From NCBI GenBank assembly GCA_002010045.1, contig MTMJ01000049.1, positions 1 to 32,887 on the forward strand: a stretch of 32,887 nt of DNA. Reading direction: 5' to 3'. The translations under genes were made by a program, and so were the position numbers. Source of the stretch: Archaeoglobus sp. JdFR-22. Its GTDB lineage: Archaea; Halobacteriota; Archaeoglobi; Archaeoglobales; Archaeoglobaceae. How positions within the stretch are numbered: position 1 is the first letter of the stretch; every line of letters starts with the position of its first letter. Positions 1 through 9,046 of this stretch are shown here, piece by piece. Under the pieces are notes generated by a model. It ran no database searches, had not been told where the DNA came from, and worked only from the letters and a program-made list of their open reading frames with translations.

Positions 1-84
1 GTTGTCAATGTCCTTTTGATTGGGATGGTTGTAGCTGTTGGTATAAGAGAAAAGAGAGTCTTGCAGAGGTTGGCTGAGATGTGA
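1..84 (+). CDS. C-terminal end of an unidentified membrane protein (partial)
   Basis: Frame 1 is open from the window edge to TGA at 82-84 and encodes 27 residues: a hydrophobic stretch (VVNVLLIGMVVAVG) followed by a basic amphipathic tail, IREKRVLQRLAEM. This looks like the last membrane helix and cytoplasmic tail of a larger protein whose 5' part lies outside the window. I do not recognise the family. The tail and the bases just after its stop recur almost exactly at 26559-26616, after the ribonucleotide reductase gene. The next reading frame starts one base after this stop. Confidence 0.45.
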   Translation, partial: VVNVLLIGMVVAVGIREKRVLQRLAEM

Positions 85-85
85 G

Positions 86-2059
86 TTGGCAAGTACCTTA
101 CCTGAATATTATAACGTCACTGCGTACATAGGAATCGGTTCGTTCTTTGTAAAGGACTTCAATGCTGCAATGAATGCGCAGGCAAATGCCACAACCAGTA
201 TGTATTCATTGAACCTTACGGGGACAGCTTCAGGCGTAACATATATAATTGTAGCTTATGCAAAGAACAGCACCGGATACTTCAGTGGAAGTAAGGTTAT
301 CAATGTAACGACAGGTAACTTGCAGAATCAGAATATCACACTCTATCCGCTCTACGGGACTTACAGGACAGGTGGGCACGTTAACACTAACAAAACCAGA
401 TTTGTGTTTCAGGATAACTATGGTAACAACCTGACAGGCTTACACGTCTCAATTAACATAAGTGAACCTGTAGGTTACAGGCGGTATGAGGAGTCAGCAC
501 ACAGCGTAAATTATGTGGATATACCCATAGTTCAGGGAAGCAATATCACTCTAAATATCTTCAGTCCGCAGTCACCACCGAGAAAGAAGGTCTACAATTC
601 ATCACAGCTTGCTGCAAACGATACAATAACAATTACACTGCCGAAGATGGAATTCAAAGACCCGTTATCGAACAACCCATTGCAAAACATCAGTTTGAAG
701 TTCATAAAGACGACCTCTGCCTGCAGCACGCCCTATCCCTCATCAAGCTGCATACTCTATGAAGTAACAAATGCCACAAATTTTGACCCGATGAAGGCAT
801 TGATGGCCGGTACAATCAGTATTCGAACAGAACAACAGAATGGAATGGTTGTTGAGTTCCTGAATGTTGATCTTGTTAATTCAGGACCTCCAGATGCTCA
901 TTTCTCACCCAATGCAACTGAAGAGATAACTTCAGGCGATACATTTGCAGAGGTCTGGCAGGTGGGTTCATTTGCGCCAGAAATCTATGACCATGTTTTG
1001 ATAGGAATACCCTACGACGAGTCAGAATTGAGTGAAAATGACCCCGTCTCGATAAAGTTCAGGTATCTGTATGATGACGATATGAATATAATCTGGAATG
1101 TAAGTGAAGATAGTGTTTCAGTTGTTGTGGGACTTGGATATGGAGATTACAATCAGAGTTATTTCACAACAGGAGTTGTATGCAGCGATACTTACAGCAC
1201 ACTTGATGCTTCCGGAGAATGCTACAGAAATAAGACGGATAACATGCTCTGGTTCACAATACCCCACTTCTCAGGAGGTGCACCGCAGGTAGAAGGTTCT
1301 GTGCCAGAGGAAGAGGAAGAGGAAGAGGAAGAAACAACCACAACCACTTCAGGTGGAGGAGGTGGCGGTGGAGGCGGATTGCTGCCACCACCTCTTACAG
1401 CACCATCAGAGATAGCAGAGTCGATTGTAAAATTCCTGAAAGCAAATGAGGTGAAGATTATAACAGTGCCATCAATAATAATGGAAGAGATTGGACTGAC
1501 AGAGATTGAGGCTATACTTGATAGAAGCCTGACAATTTCAGCAACAATTTCGAAGGTTGCATCGCTACCCTCCAGCATACCCTCCCCAGAAGGAGAAGCA
1601 TATACATTCTTCGAAATAGTGTTTACGCAGTATGGCACTCAATCAGAAGTCGAGCCCTCAGGACATATCAAGCACAGAATTTCCAAAGAGTGGTTGAACA
1701 GCATTAACGCTGATTCATCAGACGTGAAGTTCCTGAAGTATAAGGATGGAAAGTGGGTCGAGCTATCGAGTGAAATCATTGATGAAGACAGTGAGTTCAT
1801 CTACTATAAGGTTAATCTCGATTCATTCAGCCTGTTTGCAGTGGTCGTCGAGAAGGTTACAAAGCCAACAGTACCATATATACCCCCGCAGAAGACACCT
1901 GAACCGCCGGGAGCTTTAGGGACACCTGAACCACCGACACCTACACCTGCTACCATAGCAGAAGCAGAGGAGGGATTCCCACTCCACTATGCAGCAGGCG
2001 GACTGCTGATAGCAATAGCTGCAATAGCTGTGGCGGTCATCCTCAAAAGAAGAAAATAG
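86..2059 (+). CDS. PGF-pre-PGF domain surface protein, probably lacking its N-terminus
   Basis: The reading frame is open from 47, and the only early start is TTG at 86 (657 aa). Residues about 1-400 form a beta-rich, Asn-glycosylation-sequon-rich extracellular region. A Glu run (about 406-416), a Thr run and nine glycines follow as a linker. Residues about 435-590 match the PGF-pre-PGF domain of archaeal surface proteins (ends with NLDSFSLFAVV). The C-terminus has FPLHYAAGGLL, a membrane helix and KRRK, a sortase-like tripartite layout. No signal peptide is present, although a protein of this type needs one. The frame starts directly after another gene's tail, so I infer a 5' truncation or rearrangement rather than an intact gene. 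The domain call is from family knowledge; the truncation is inference. Confidence 0.75.
   Translation: MASTLPEYYNVTAYIGIGSFFVKDFNAAMNAQANATTSMYSLNLTGTASGVTYIIVAYAKNSTGYFSGSKVINVTTGNLQNQNITLYPLYGTYRTGGHVNTNKTRFVFQDNYGNNLTGLHVSINISEPVGYRRYEESAHSVNYVDIPIVQGSNITLNIFSPQSPPRKKVYNSSQLAANDTITITLPKMEFKDPLSNNPLQNISLKFIKTTSACSTPYPSSSCILYEVTNATNFDPMKALMAGTISIRTEQQNGMVVEFLNVDLVNSGPPDAHFSPNATEEITSGDTFAEVWQVGSFAPEIYDHVLIGIPYDESELSENDPVSIKFRYLYDDDMNIIWNVSEDSVSVVVGLGYGDYNQSYFTTGVVCSDTYSTLDASGECYRNKTDNMLWFTIPHFSGGAPQVEGSVPEEEEEEEEETTTTTSGGGGGGGGGLLPPPLTAPSEIAESIVKFLKANEVKIITVPSIIMEEIGLTEIEAILDRSLTISATISKVASLPSSIPSPEGEAYTFFEIVFTQYGTQSEVEPSGHIKHRISKEWLNSINADSSDVKFLKYKDGKWVELSSEIIDEDSEFIYYKVNLDSFSLFAVVVEKVTKPTVPYIPPQKTPEPPGALGTPEPPTPTPATIAEAEEGFPLHYAAGGLLIAIAAIAVAVILKRRK
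1306..1380 (+). repeat. Low-complexity linker: hexamer repeat for Glu, then Thr and Gly runs
   Basis: GAGGAA-type hexamers repeat about four times from about 1309 and encode a Glu run. ACA/ACC codons follow, then GGN codons for nine glycines. Unit slippage would change linker length without breaking the frame. Confidence 0.7.
1352..1410 (+). repeat. 59-bp near-identical repeat, copy 1 (Gly linker to start of PGF-pre-PGF domain)
   Basis: This stretch matches 5613-5671 at 58 of 59 bases (the only difference is at 1405). It encodes the glycine linker followed by LLPPPLTAPSE at the entrance of the PGF-pre-PGF domain. Identity includes third codon positions, while the domains that follow have diverged. 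Confidence 0.9.
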
Positions 2060-2088
2060 ATTTTTTAATTTTTATTTTTCTTTTTTGT
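2060..2088 (+). terminator. Poly-T archaeal terminator
   Basis: Directly after the stop of the first surface protein there are several T runs (TTTTTT, TTTTT, TTTTTT) broken by single bases. This is the usual archaeal intrinsic termination signal. Confidence 0.6.
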
Positions 2089-2168
2089 ACCAGTAGAATC
2101 TCGCTCCCATCAAAAATTATCCAATTTTTGAATAAAATATTTAATTAATTTTATTCGTGGGATGGCAA

Positions 2169-2182
2169 AAAATATATATAAT
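2169..2182 (+). promoter_or_regulatory. TATA box for the 895-aa secreted protein
   Basis: AAATATATATAAT lies about 49 nt before ATG 2225, placing transcription start near 2201. The SD-like GTGGTGAG at 2213-2220 would then fall in the leader. This makes the earlier in-frame ATG at 2162 unlikely, because it lies upstream of the promoter. Confidence 0.6.
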
Positions 2183-2224
2183 TTGAATTCAAGAAATTAT
2201 CATCACATTATTGTGGTGAGTAGG

Positions 2225-4912
2225 ATGTTAAAGAGTAAACAAAAAAAAAGTATATTGAGTAGTGCCGCAACGATAGCAATAATTGCAATGCTTATTTTGA
2301 GCCAGCCAGCAACGAGCCTTATTCTTTACATAAATACAGACAAAGAAAACTATATACTCGGCGAAACAGTTACATTCACCCCATCAATAATTATACAATC
2401 AGGTGAGAGAATTCCGATAGACCAGGTCAAGCTTCAGATAATTAAGGACGGTACACCTTACGATGAACTGATTGTTCCATATAATGAAACGACCAACTAT
2501 CCTGTTTCAGGGTCGAATATCAATGCAAATGTAACTGTGGTCTGGGATAATGTGACATATGAGGACGGTAACCTTGTCGCTAACTTCTCCGGAACACAAT
2601 ATAACTGGGGATACGGGTATGGATATGGTAATGATTCGTTAAATGCTTACATCAACTACACAATCACGTGGACAGTTCCATCAACTGTACAATATCAGGG
2701 CAACTACACAGTCCAGCTAATCGTAAGTGCAGCAACAGATTCATTCACAAGCCAGATGAGTAACTTCAGTGTTGAACAGCTTGACCAGCTTACGATTACG
2801 ATTGATACACCATCTGATAGCTCATACACCAATCAGTCAACAATCTGGGTTAATGGAACAGTGAATGACCCAAGCCTGACGACAATTCAGAGAGCACTTC
2901 AGTCAAAAGGAACGTTCATTATTGACGATGACTTTGAATCCGGACTGGGTAGCTGGACTACTGAAAACAATCCTTTTTACTCAAACTACTGGCAGGGACC
3001 AGAATTGTGGCATATCGCTGATGATATTGGAAACTCATTCTGGGTATATAACGATGTCAATACAGGTACTTATTATACAAGCGATAACGGCATGGATACT
3101 CCAAATGCAGCAACACTGTGGAGTGAGAGTTTCACAGTCATGGATACAGACACAAAACTTGTGTTCGATACATGGTGGGACACAGAAATTGGTCCCAATT
3201 TCGACAACAAGTTGATAGTTGTGCAGAACGGCAGTGATAAAGACATTATAGGGATAGTTGTTGACCCGCCACCCGACCAGCAGGAGTTTGATGAAAATCA
3301 GATGGCAGAAGATTTCAAGACCATGCTACAGCCTACTTACGAGCCACTCGGCTACAACTTCGCTGAGACATTACAGGTAGCATGGGTGTATCAGCATCAG
3401 TGGGATGTAGCTGAATTCAGCCTTGGAGCTTACTCTGGCAGCACTATAAAGGTAGGATTCCTGTTCAACACCGTAGATGAGTGGGCAAATGATTTCACTG
3501 GATGGAAAATTGACAACGTTCAGGTTGTGGGTAAGGGAACAAGTTATGAAAATATAACAGTAACCGACCAGACGTTTAACGTTTCTGTCACTCTGAAAGA
3601 AGGTCCAAATCTTGTACAGTTCTTTGCTGACAATGGCTACTTGCAGACAAGTACCGAGGTAAACGTCATCAAAGACTCAACCCCACCTCAGGTAGGTTTT
3701 ACAGTAACAAGCAATTACACAAACAGCAGTACATTTAACATAACATGGTATGTCTACGATATGAATTTCTCGATTGATAATCTGCAGACCGCAAATCTCT
3801 ACCTTAATGGAGAAATGGTGCAGAAGGTTACTTCCTCAGGCGAGACATACAAACAGAGGTCAATAAATGAAGGAGAGAACACACTCCAGATTATTGCAAC
3901 AGACAAAGCAGGAAACACAAATACAACATCAATGAACGTCACGCTTGATACAACTGCACCAAATGTCACGGTTATGACAGTCGTGTATCCTACGGGTGTT
4001 GTTTCTGCAAGACCGGGTGATGAAGCGGTCATCAGAGTAAATGCGAGCGATTCAGGAGTTGGAGTTAGTGGTGTTTATCTGATCTCGCCAGGTGGTGGAG
4101 GACCAGATGAGAACTCATCAGAACCTGACCAATTCCCGATGATTGAAAGCCATGAATTTTATAAGCTTATGTGGGATATTGAAGATGCAACACACTTCGC
4201 ACCGATGGTCATTCCGACAGACGTTGCAATCATCACAGGTAATTACACATTCAACATAACAGTTTATGACAGGGCTATGAACAGTGTTACAACAAGTGTC
4301 AACGTATCAATTACTTCAACTCTGTCTGCTTTCAACCTTGAGTTCATGCCCGGATGGAATTTGATTTCACTACCGCTCATTCCAGACAATGGAAATATAA
4401 GTGCAATGTTCGGAAATGTCAGCGAAATTGAGAGTATCTGGTCTTACGATGCGAATACGTCATCGTGGTCAGTTTACACGCCCGGTCCAGCCCCAGACAA
4501 TCTAACTACTGTTGATACAGGCATAGGCTACTGGGTTCTGACAAACTCTTCTGCATTCACAACAATACAGGTTCCTGATGCTCCGCTACCCCCGGTTGCA
4601 GTTCCGGTTAAAGTGAATTACAGTGGTGTTTACCTGCAGGCAGGTCAGGTGCCACCCACATACAACGTATATGCAGGCTGGAATCTGATTGGATTCCACT
4701 CAGAGGTTAACATGACTGCAAGTGAGTATCTCTCAGGTCTCACGTATCCGACAAGAACGTGGACTTCACTCATTGGCTACGATAATTATGTTGACTTCAA
4801 GAACAACAAAGTTGCAGATGGAATATTTGACAGGTTGCAGCCGAGCGATTACATGAAACCGGGAAGCGGATACTGGCTATATGTCAAGCAGGCTGGAGAG
4901 ATTACACCGTAA
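2225..4912 (+). CDS. Large secreted protein with Ig-like, MAM-like and paired GWN/GYW modules
   Basis: 895 aa starting at ATG 2225, chosen because GTGGTGAG lies just upstream and the peptide then opens with a clear signal sequence (KSKQKKSILSS, then a hydrophobic stretch to about residue 30). The body is rich in Asn sequons and Thr/Ser. It has beta-sandwich regions, a central stretch around residues 235-440 resembling MAM or immune-inhibitor-A-type lectin-like folds (FESGLGSWTT, FTGWKIDNVQV), then Ig-like repeats (DSTPPQVGF, DTTAPNV). The C-terminal 190 residues hold two copies of a module opening with PGWNLISLPL or AGWNLIGFHS and ending in GYWV or GYWLYV. There is no C-terminal membrane anchor, so it is probably released or held by other wall proteins. 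It lies between two anchored surface proteins. No enzyme motif is recognised. Confidence 0.8.
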   Translation: MLKSKQKKSILSSAATIAIIAMLILSQPATSLILYINTDKENYILGETVTFTPSIIIQSGERIPIDQVKLQIIKDGTPYDELIVPYNETTNYPVSGSNINANVTVVWDNVTYEDGNLVANFSGTQYNWGYGYGYGNDSLNAYINYTITWTVPSTVQYQGNYTVQLIVSAATDSFTSQMSNFSVEQLDQLTITIDTPSDSSYTNQSTIWVNGTVNDPSLTTIQRALQSKGTFIIDDDFESGLGSWTTENNPFYSNYWQGPELWHIADDIGNSFWVYNDVNTGTYYTSDNGMDTPNAATLWSESFTVMDTDTKLVFDTWWDTEIGPNFDNKLIVVQNGSDKDIIGIVVDPPPDQQEFDENQMAEDFKTMLQPTYEPLGYNFAETLQVAWVYQHQWDVAEFSLGAYSGSTIKVGFLFNTVDEWANDFTGWKIDNVQVVGKGTSYENITVTDQTFNVSVTLKEGPNLVQFFADNGYLQTSTEVNVIKDSTPPQVGFTVTSNYTNSSTFNITWYVYDMNFSIDNLQTANLYLNGEMVQKVTSSGETYKQRSINEGENTLQIIATDKAGNTNTTSMNVTLDTTAPNVTVMTVVYPTGVVSARPGDEAVIRVNASDSGVGVSGVYLISPGGGGPDENSSEPDQFPMIESHEFYKLMWDIEDATHFAPMVIPTDVAIITGNYTFNITVYDRAMNSVTTSVNVSITSTLSAFNLEFMPGWNLISLPLIPDNGNISAMFGNVSEIESIWSYDANTSSWSVYTPGPAPDNLTTVDTGIGYWVLTNSSAFTTIQVPDAPLPPVAVPVKVNYSGVYLQAGQVPPTYNVYAGWNLIGFHSEVNMTASEYLSGLTYPTRTWTSLIGYDNYVDFKNNKVADGIFDRLQPSDYMKPGSGYWLYVKQAGEITP

Positions 4913-4918
4913 CCTTAA

Positions 4919-4938
4919 AATTTTTTTAAATTTTTTTA
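4919..4938 (+). terminator. Poly-T terminator between two surface genes
   Basis: Two runs of seven T separated by AAA follow the TAA at 4910-4912. The next gene's SD (AGGTGGT) begins a few bases later, so termination may be partial and allow co-transcription. Confidence 0.45.
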
Positions 4939-4955
4939 TGACAGGTGGTAAACCA

Positions 4956-6320
4956 ATGAATAAAAAAACAGGAATTTTTTCAGGAATCTTTCTACTGTTT
5001 TTCTTCACCCAAATGGTTCTGGCTGCCCCACAGCCTCCACATCAATTCTACGGAAATGTCACAATAGACAACAGTTCTGCTCCTGATGGTTCAACAATCT
5101 CAGTTAAAATAGATGGAGTTGAATACGGAAGCACAACTACAGCTGATGGAAAATACGGCTACAACCCACTTTTCTTTGTACCTGCTGACGACCTGTCAAC
5201 CGGCGATAAGGAAGGTGGTGTCGATGGCGAAATCCTGCAATTTTATGTCAATGATTCGTGGGCTACATCATATATTTTCGGTTCGGGAAATGTAACAAAA
5301 CTCGACCTTTCACCATTGCCGAATATATTACCTGTTGCAAGTTTCACGTATTCTCCTTCTTCTCCGCAAAGCGGTGATACAGTCACATTCTATGATACAA
5401 GCTACGATACAAATGGCACGATTGTTAGCTGGTTGTGGAATTTCGGAGATGGGAGTACCTCCTCGGAGCAGAATGTAACCCACATCTACACTTCATCAGG
5501 AACATTTACAGTAACTCTCACGGTTACAGACAATCTTGGCGGTATGAACTCAACAAGCAAGGAGATTCAGGTTAGCGCTGCACCAGCACCTGATGAGACG
5601 CCACCACCATCTGGTGGAGGAGGTGGCGGTGGAGGCGGATTGCTGCCACCACCTCTTACAGCACCGTCAGAATACTCAACATCATTTGTAAAGTATATGA
5701 ATGCAGGAAAGCTGATTGTAATGGAGATAACATCCGAAGTACTTCTGGATGCAGGGATTACAGAGATTGGCGCTCAGCTGGGTGAAACAAAGAGAGCATC
5801 CGTAACAATCTCCAAAGTTTCATCACTTCCTGCTGGAGTTGTTACACCAGAAGGAAACATTTATACTTACTTTGAAGTTGTATTTGTAGAATTCGGGACG
5901 CTGAATGAACTCGAACCTTCTGGCTACATAAAGTTCAGAGTTCCGAAAGCATGGCTCAACAGTGTTGGCGCAAAGGCAACCGATATTCAATTCTTAAAAT
6001 ACACTGACGGAAACTGGGTTGAACTTGAGATGGAGATGGAGAGTGAGGATGATTACTACAACTACATCATCAATCTGGATTCTTTCAGCCTTTTTGCAGT
6101 TGTTGCAAAGTCCAAAGTCTCGCCCCCCATAACCATTCCAACATTTCCTGAGCAGACACCGGAAGAGGCTGTAACTGAAGAGGAAGCTGTCAAGACACCT
6201 GAGGCAACACCAACTGTCAAACCAGCCAAGGATGAGTTTCCTCTGCTGTATGCTGCAGGAGGTCTGCTTGTAGTCATAGCCGCGATAGTTGTGGTATTCC
6301 TTACCAAACGTAAGAGTTAA
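4956..6320 (+). CDS. PKD and PGF-pre-PGF domain surface protein with C-terminal anchor
   Basis: 454 aa from ATG 4956, which has AGGTGGT six bases upstream and gives a good signal peptide (NKKTGIFSGIFLLFFF, then an LAA-like cleavage site). After a carboxypeptidase-regulatory-like beta domain (GNVTIDNSSAPDGSTISVK) there is one PKD domain (about 125-210, with WNFGDGSTSS and FTVTLTVTDN). A glycine linker and a PGF-pre-PGF domain (about 235-400) follow. The last 30 residues are DEFPLLYAAGGLL, a membrane helix and TKRKS. It is a paralogue of the first surface gene over the linker, domain and anchor, including a 59-bp near-identical DNA stretch. It is likely cell-surface anchored and glycosylated. 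The canonical PGF-CTERM triplet is absent, so processing by an archaeosortase is uncertain. Confidence 0.82.
   Translation: MNKKTGIFSGIFLLFFFTQMVLAAPQPPHQFYGNVTIDNSSAPDGSTISVKIDGVEYGSTTTADGKYGYNPLFFVPADDLSTGDKEGGVDGEILQFYVNDSWATSYIFGSGNVTKLDLSPLPNILPVASFTYSPSSPQSGDTVTFYDTSYDTNGTIVSWLWNFGDGSTSSEQNVTHIYTSSGTFTVTLTVTDNLGGMNSTSKEIQVSAAPAPDETPPPSGGGGGGGGGLLPPPLTAPSEYSTSFVKYMNAGKLIVMEITSEVLLDAGITEIGAQLGETKRASVTISKVSSLPAGVVTPEGNIYTYFEVVFVEFGTLNELEPSGYIKFRVPKAWLNSVGAKATDIQFLKYTDGNWVELEMEMESEDDYYNYIINLDSFSLFAVVAKSKVSPPITIPTFPEQTPEEAVTEEEAVKTPEATPTVKPAKDEFPLLYAAGGLLVVIAAIVVVFLTKRKS
5613..5671 (+). repeat. 59-bp near-identical repeat, copy 2
   Basis: Second copy of the linker and domain-entrance DNA found at 1352-1410, with one mismatch at 5666. 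It marks a recent duplication, domain shuffling or gene conversion between the two surface genes. Confidence 0.9.
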
Positions 6321-6336
6321 TTTTTTTATTTTTTTG
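6321..6336 (+). terminator. Poly-T terminator
   Basis: Two runs of seven T separated by one A lie right after the TAA of the PKD surface protein and before a convergent minus-strand gene. Confidence 0.6.
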
Positions 6337-6374
6337 ACAGAGTATATCTCAGAAGGTATCGAGTAATGGTGGTA

Positions 6375-6908
6375 TTATTGTTTTTCCCAGTCAAGACTTC
6401 TCAGCTTTATTTCCCTTCTTCTACTCTCCAGAAACTTGTACACGGTTGAGTGCTGGGAACCCTCTACAATCATGTTTATTGCTTCTCTTGCTGAGTTTAC
6501 GTTATCAACCTCGCCAATTATAGCAACGCTTTTGTGATAAACCGAGACACTCACTCCAAGCATATGTTCAATTGATTTCCTCATTTTTCCACCCTTACCA
6601 ATTATTCTTCCTTTAATTCTCTGGAGATTATTCGGACTGTAGTCAAGATTAATGATGTCAAGAATAACAAAATCGTCACTGACAAGCTTAAAAGCCACTT
6701 CAGGGTTAAAACCATATCCAATTGCTCTTATAACATCCTGAGCTTTGAGAAAACCAATCGCATCCTCACCTTCAATGGTTATAATTCCATCCCTGCTGAC
6801 GAATATTTTACATCCTGTTAACTCCTCAATTTTCTTTTTTGTATCACCTTCTTTACCTATGACGACACCCAGCCTATCTTCTGGAATTCTTAACTCGATT
6901 TTCTGCAT
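6375..6908 (-). CDS. KH-domain ribosome-biogenesis protein, Dim2/Pno1-like
   Basis: 177 aa with two KH domains: one near the N-terminus (VVIGKEGDTKKKIEELTG) and one in the middle (GRIIGKGGKMRKSIEHMLG). This is the archaeal Dim2/Pno1 family, which binds the 3' end of 16S rRNA during small-subunit maturation. ATG 6908 is preferred over GTG 6917: that GTG is part of the SD GGTGAT, and ATG lies four bases after it. The ATG is two bases from the end of the rio1 gene, so the two are translationally coupled. The order aIF1A > RIO1 > KH protein is a conserved archaeal cluster and supports a joint role in 30S assembly and initiation. Confidence 0.92.
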   Translation of the reverse strand: MQKIELRIPEDRLGVVIGKEGDTKKKIEELTGCKIFVSRDGIITIEGEDAIGFLKAQDVIRAIGYGFNPEVAFKLVSDDFVILDIINLDYSPNNLQRIKGRIIGKGGKMRKSIEHMLGVSVSVYHKSVAIIGEVDNVNSAREAINMIVEGSQHSTVYKFLESRRREIKLRSLDWEKQ

Positions 6909-6909
6909 T

Positions 6910-7695
<786 letters not shown>

Positions 7696-7700
7696 TTAGT

Positions 7701-7991
7701 TTAAAATTTGAGATGACCTTTTCTTTCCAGCCACTCAACCTGTGGATTTGTATATCTCCATATTACATCTGCCTTGTCATCTTTAAATGACCACGGAACA
7801 ATTAAAACAACATCTCCCTCTCTTATCCAGATTTTCTTTCTCATTTTTCCGGGAATGCGGGCAAACCTTTCTTTACCGTCTTCGCATTTTACCTTGATAT
7901 GACCGGCACCCATCATGGATTCCACAATAGCAAATAACTCATTATTCTTCTTATTTGGAAGCCTAACTCTTATTACTTCTTCATCTGTCAG
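7701..7991 (-). CDS. eif1A: Translation initiation factor aIF1A, probable CTG start
   Basis: OB-fold initiation factor with the family core GAGHIKVKCEDGKERFARIPGK, IWIREGDVVLIVPW and KADVIWRYT. Starting at the first standard codon (GTG 7925) gives only 74 aa and cuts off the first strand. The same frame continues upstream as TDEEVIRVRLPNKKNNELFAIV, which is the conserved aIF1A N-terminus, up to a stop (TAA, 7994-7992) directly before CTG at 7991. A strong SD, GAGGTGAT (8002-7995), lies three bases before this CTG. No ATG, GTG or TTG lies in frame between CTG and 7925. I therefore call CTG as the start, giving 96 aa, the normal family length. It is cotranscribed with tyrS upstream and rio1 downstream; a TATA-like AATATAAAG near 8029-8037 could give an extra promoter. 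Confidence 0.9.
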   Translation of the reverse strand: MTDEEVIRVRLPNKKNNELFAIVESMMGAGHIKVKCEDGKERFARIPGKMRKKIWIREGDVVLIVPWSFKDDKADVIWRYTNPQVEWLERKGHLKF

Positions 7992-8037
7992 TTAATCACC
8001 TCTTGACTGCTGAGCAATGTGTTTATCAGCTTTATAT

Positions 8038-8994
8038 TCAAATTATCTTTCTCGTATCTTCGAGGAGTTTATTTAAATAGTTTGCTACTGCTTTTTTTAA
8101 ATCTGCAGGATGCAGTTCTCCTGCTGAATAGAGAGATTCAAGTTCTTCAAACGTTCTGAACTCGAGGTCTCCACCAAACTTCACATCCCTCTCTACAATG
8201 ACTCTATCAAACCTCGGAAAGATATGATACTGTGCAATCTGGATAATCGGGTTATTCTCAACCGTCATCGGACAGTAAGCCTTCATTATTTTTTTCTCAA
8301 GCTGTTTCTCATCATCCCTGACTGACACATAATTGCCCTTCGAGGAGCTCATCTTCTCTCCATCAAGCCCGAGAAGAATTGGCGTGTGCAGGCAGACAGG
8401 CGAAGCATAACCAAGTTTTGGCAGGTTCTCCCTTGCAAGCATGTGAATTTTCCGCTGGTCCATACCTCCAACGGCAAGATTTATTCCTAAATGAGCAATG
8501 TCAAGAGCCTGCATGAGCGGGTAAATCATCTGCGATACCATGGGATCTTCTTTTCTTCTGCTTACTTCATCCATGCTCCTTCTCGCTCGATTTAACGTTG
8601 TTATCCTTGCAAGTTTGTGTATATCGAGAACGTAATCTTTTTCAAGTTGATACGAGCTTCCAAGGACAAAGTCAGTTCTATCCTCCCTCAGCCCAAGAGC
8701 AATGAATGCCCTTCTGTTGTAGTCTGCTACATCAGCAATTTCGTCAAAATCTCCTTTCTCATTCAGGTACGCATGAACATCGGCAAGCAGAACAACAACC
8801 TCAAATCCTGCTTTCTGCAAATCCATTAGCTTGTTCACAGTCATTACATGCCCCAGATGAATTTCACCGCTCGGCTCGTATCCCACATAAGCTCTGAGAT
8901 TCCCGTTCGACTCAATGAGCAATCTGAGTTCATCTTCTGTTACTATTTCAACAGCATTTCTCGTAACAAGCGAAATTGCATCCTCAATTTCCAT
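8038..8994 (-). CDS. tyrS: Tyrosyl-tRNA synthetase
   Basis: 318 aa archaeal/eukaryal-type TyrRS charging tRNA-Tyr. It has the class I signature as HLGHV (about residue 47), tyrosine-pocket residues in AYVGYEPSGE and YPLMQALDIAHL, AVGGMDQRKIHM, and the KMSSS loop in GEKMSSSKGN. The C-terminus is the short helical anticodon domain typical of archaea. ATG 8994 is chosen; the GTG nine bases earlier belongs to the SD region (AGGTG). It is first in a minus-strand operon with aIF1A, rio1 and the KH gene. Confidence 0.96.
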   Translation of the reverse strand: MEIEDAISLVTRNAVEIVTEDELRLLIESNGNLRAYVGYEPSGEIHLGHVMTVNKLMDLQKAGFEVVVLLADVHAYLNEKGDFDEIADVADYNRRAFIALGLREDRTDFVLGSSYQLEKDYVLDIHKLARITTLNRARRSMDEVSRRKEDPMVSQMIYPLMQALDIAHLGINLAVGGMDQRKIHMLARENLPKLGYASPVCLHTPILLGLDGEKMSSSKGNYVSVRDDEKQLEKKIMKAYCPMTVENNPIIQIAQYHIFPRFDRVIVERDVKFGGDLEFRTFEELESLYSAGELHPADLKKAVANYLNKLLEDTRKII

Positions 8995-9046
8995 TCTCTG
9001 CACCTGTCATTCCGATTTCACATGATTTTTAAAACTTTTTGAAAAA

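Noticed and set aside
1222-1638. Long minus-strand open frame opposite the first surface gene (Pro, Val, Ser runs)
   Set aside because: It is the antisense image of the Glu, Thr and Gly linker and the PGF-pre-PGF domain, with no SD or promoter.
2162-2224. Earlier ATG in frame with the 895-aa secreted protein
   Set aside because: The added residues precede the signal peptide and contain the likely TATA box; GTGGTGAG supports ATG 2225.
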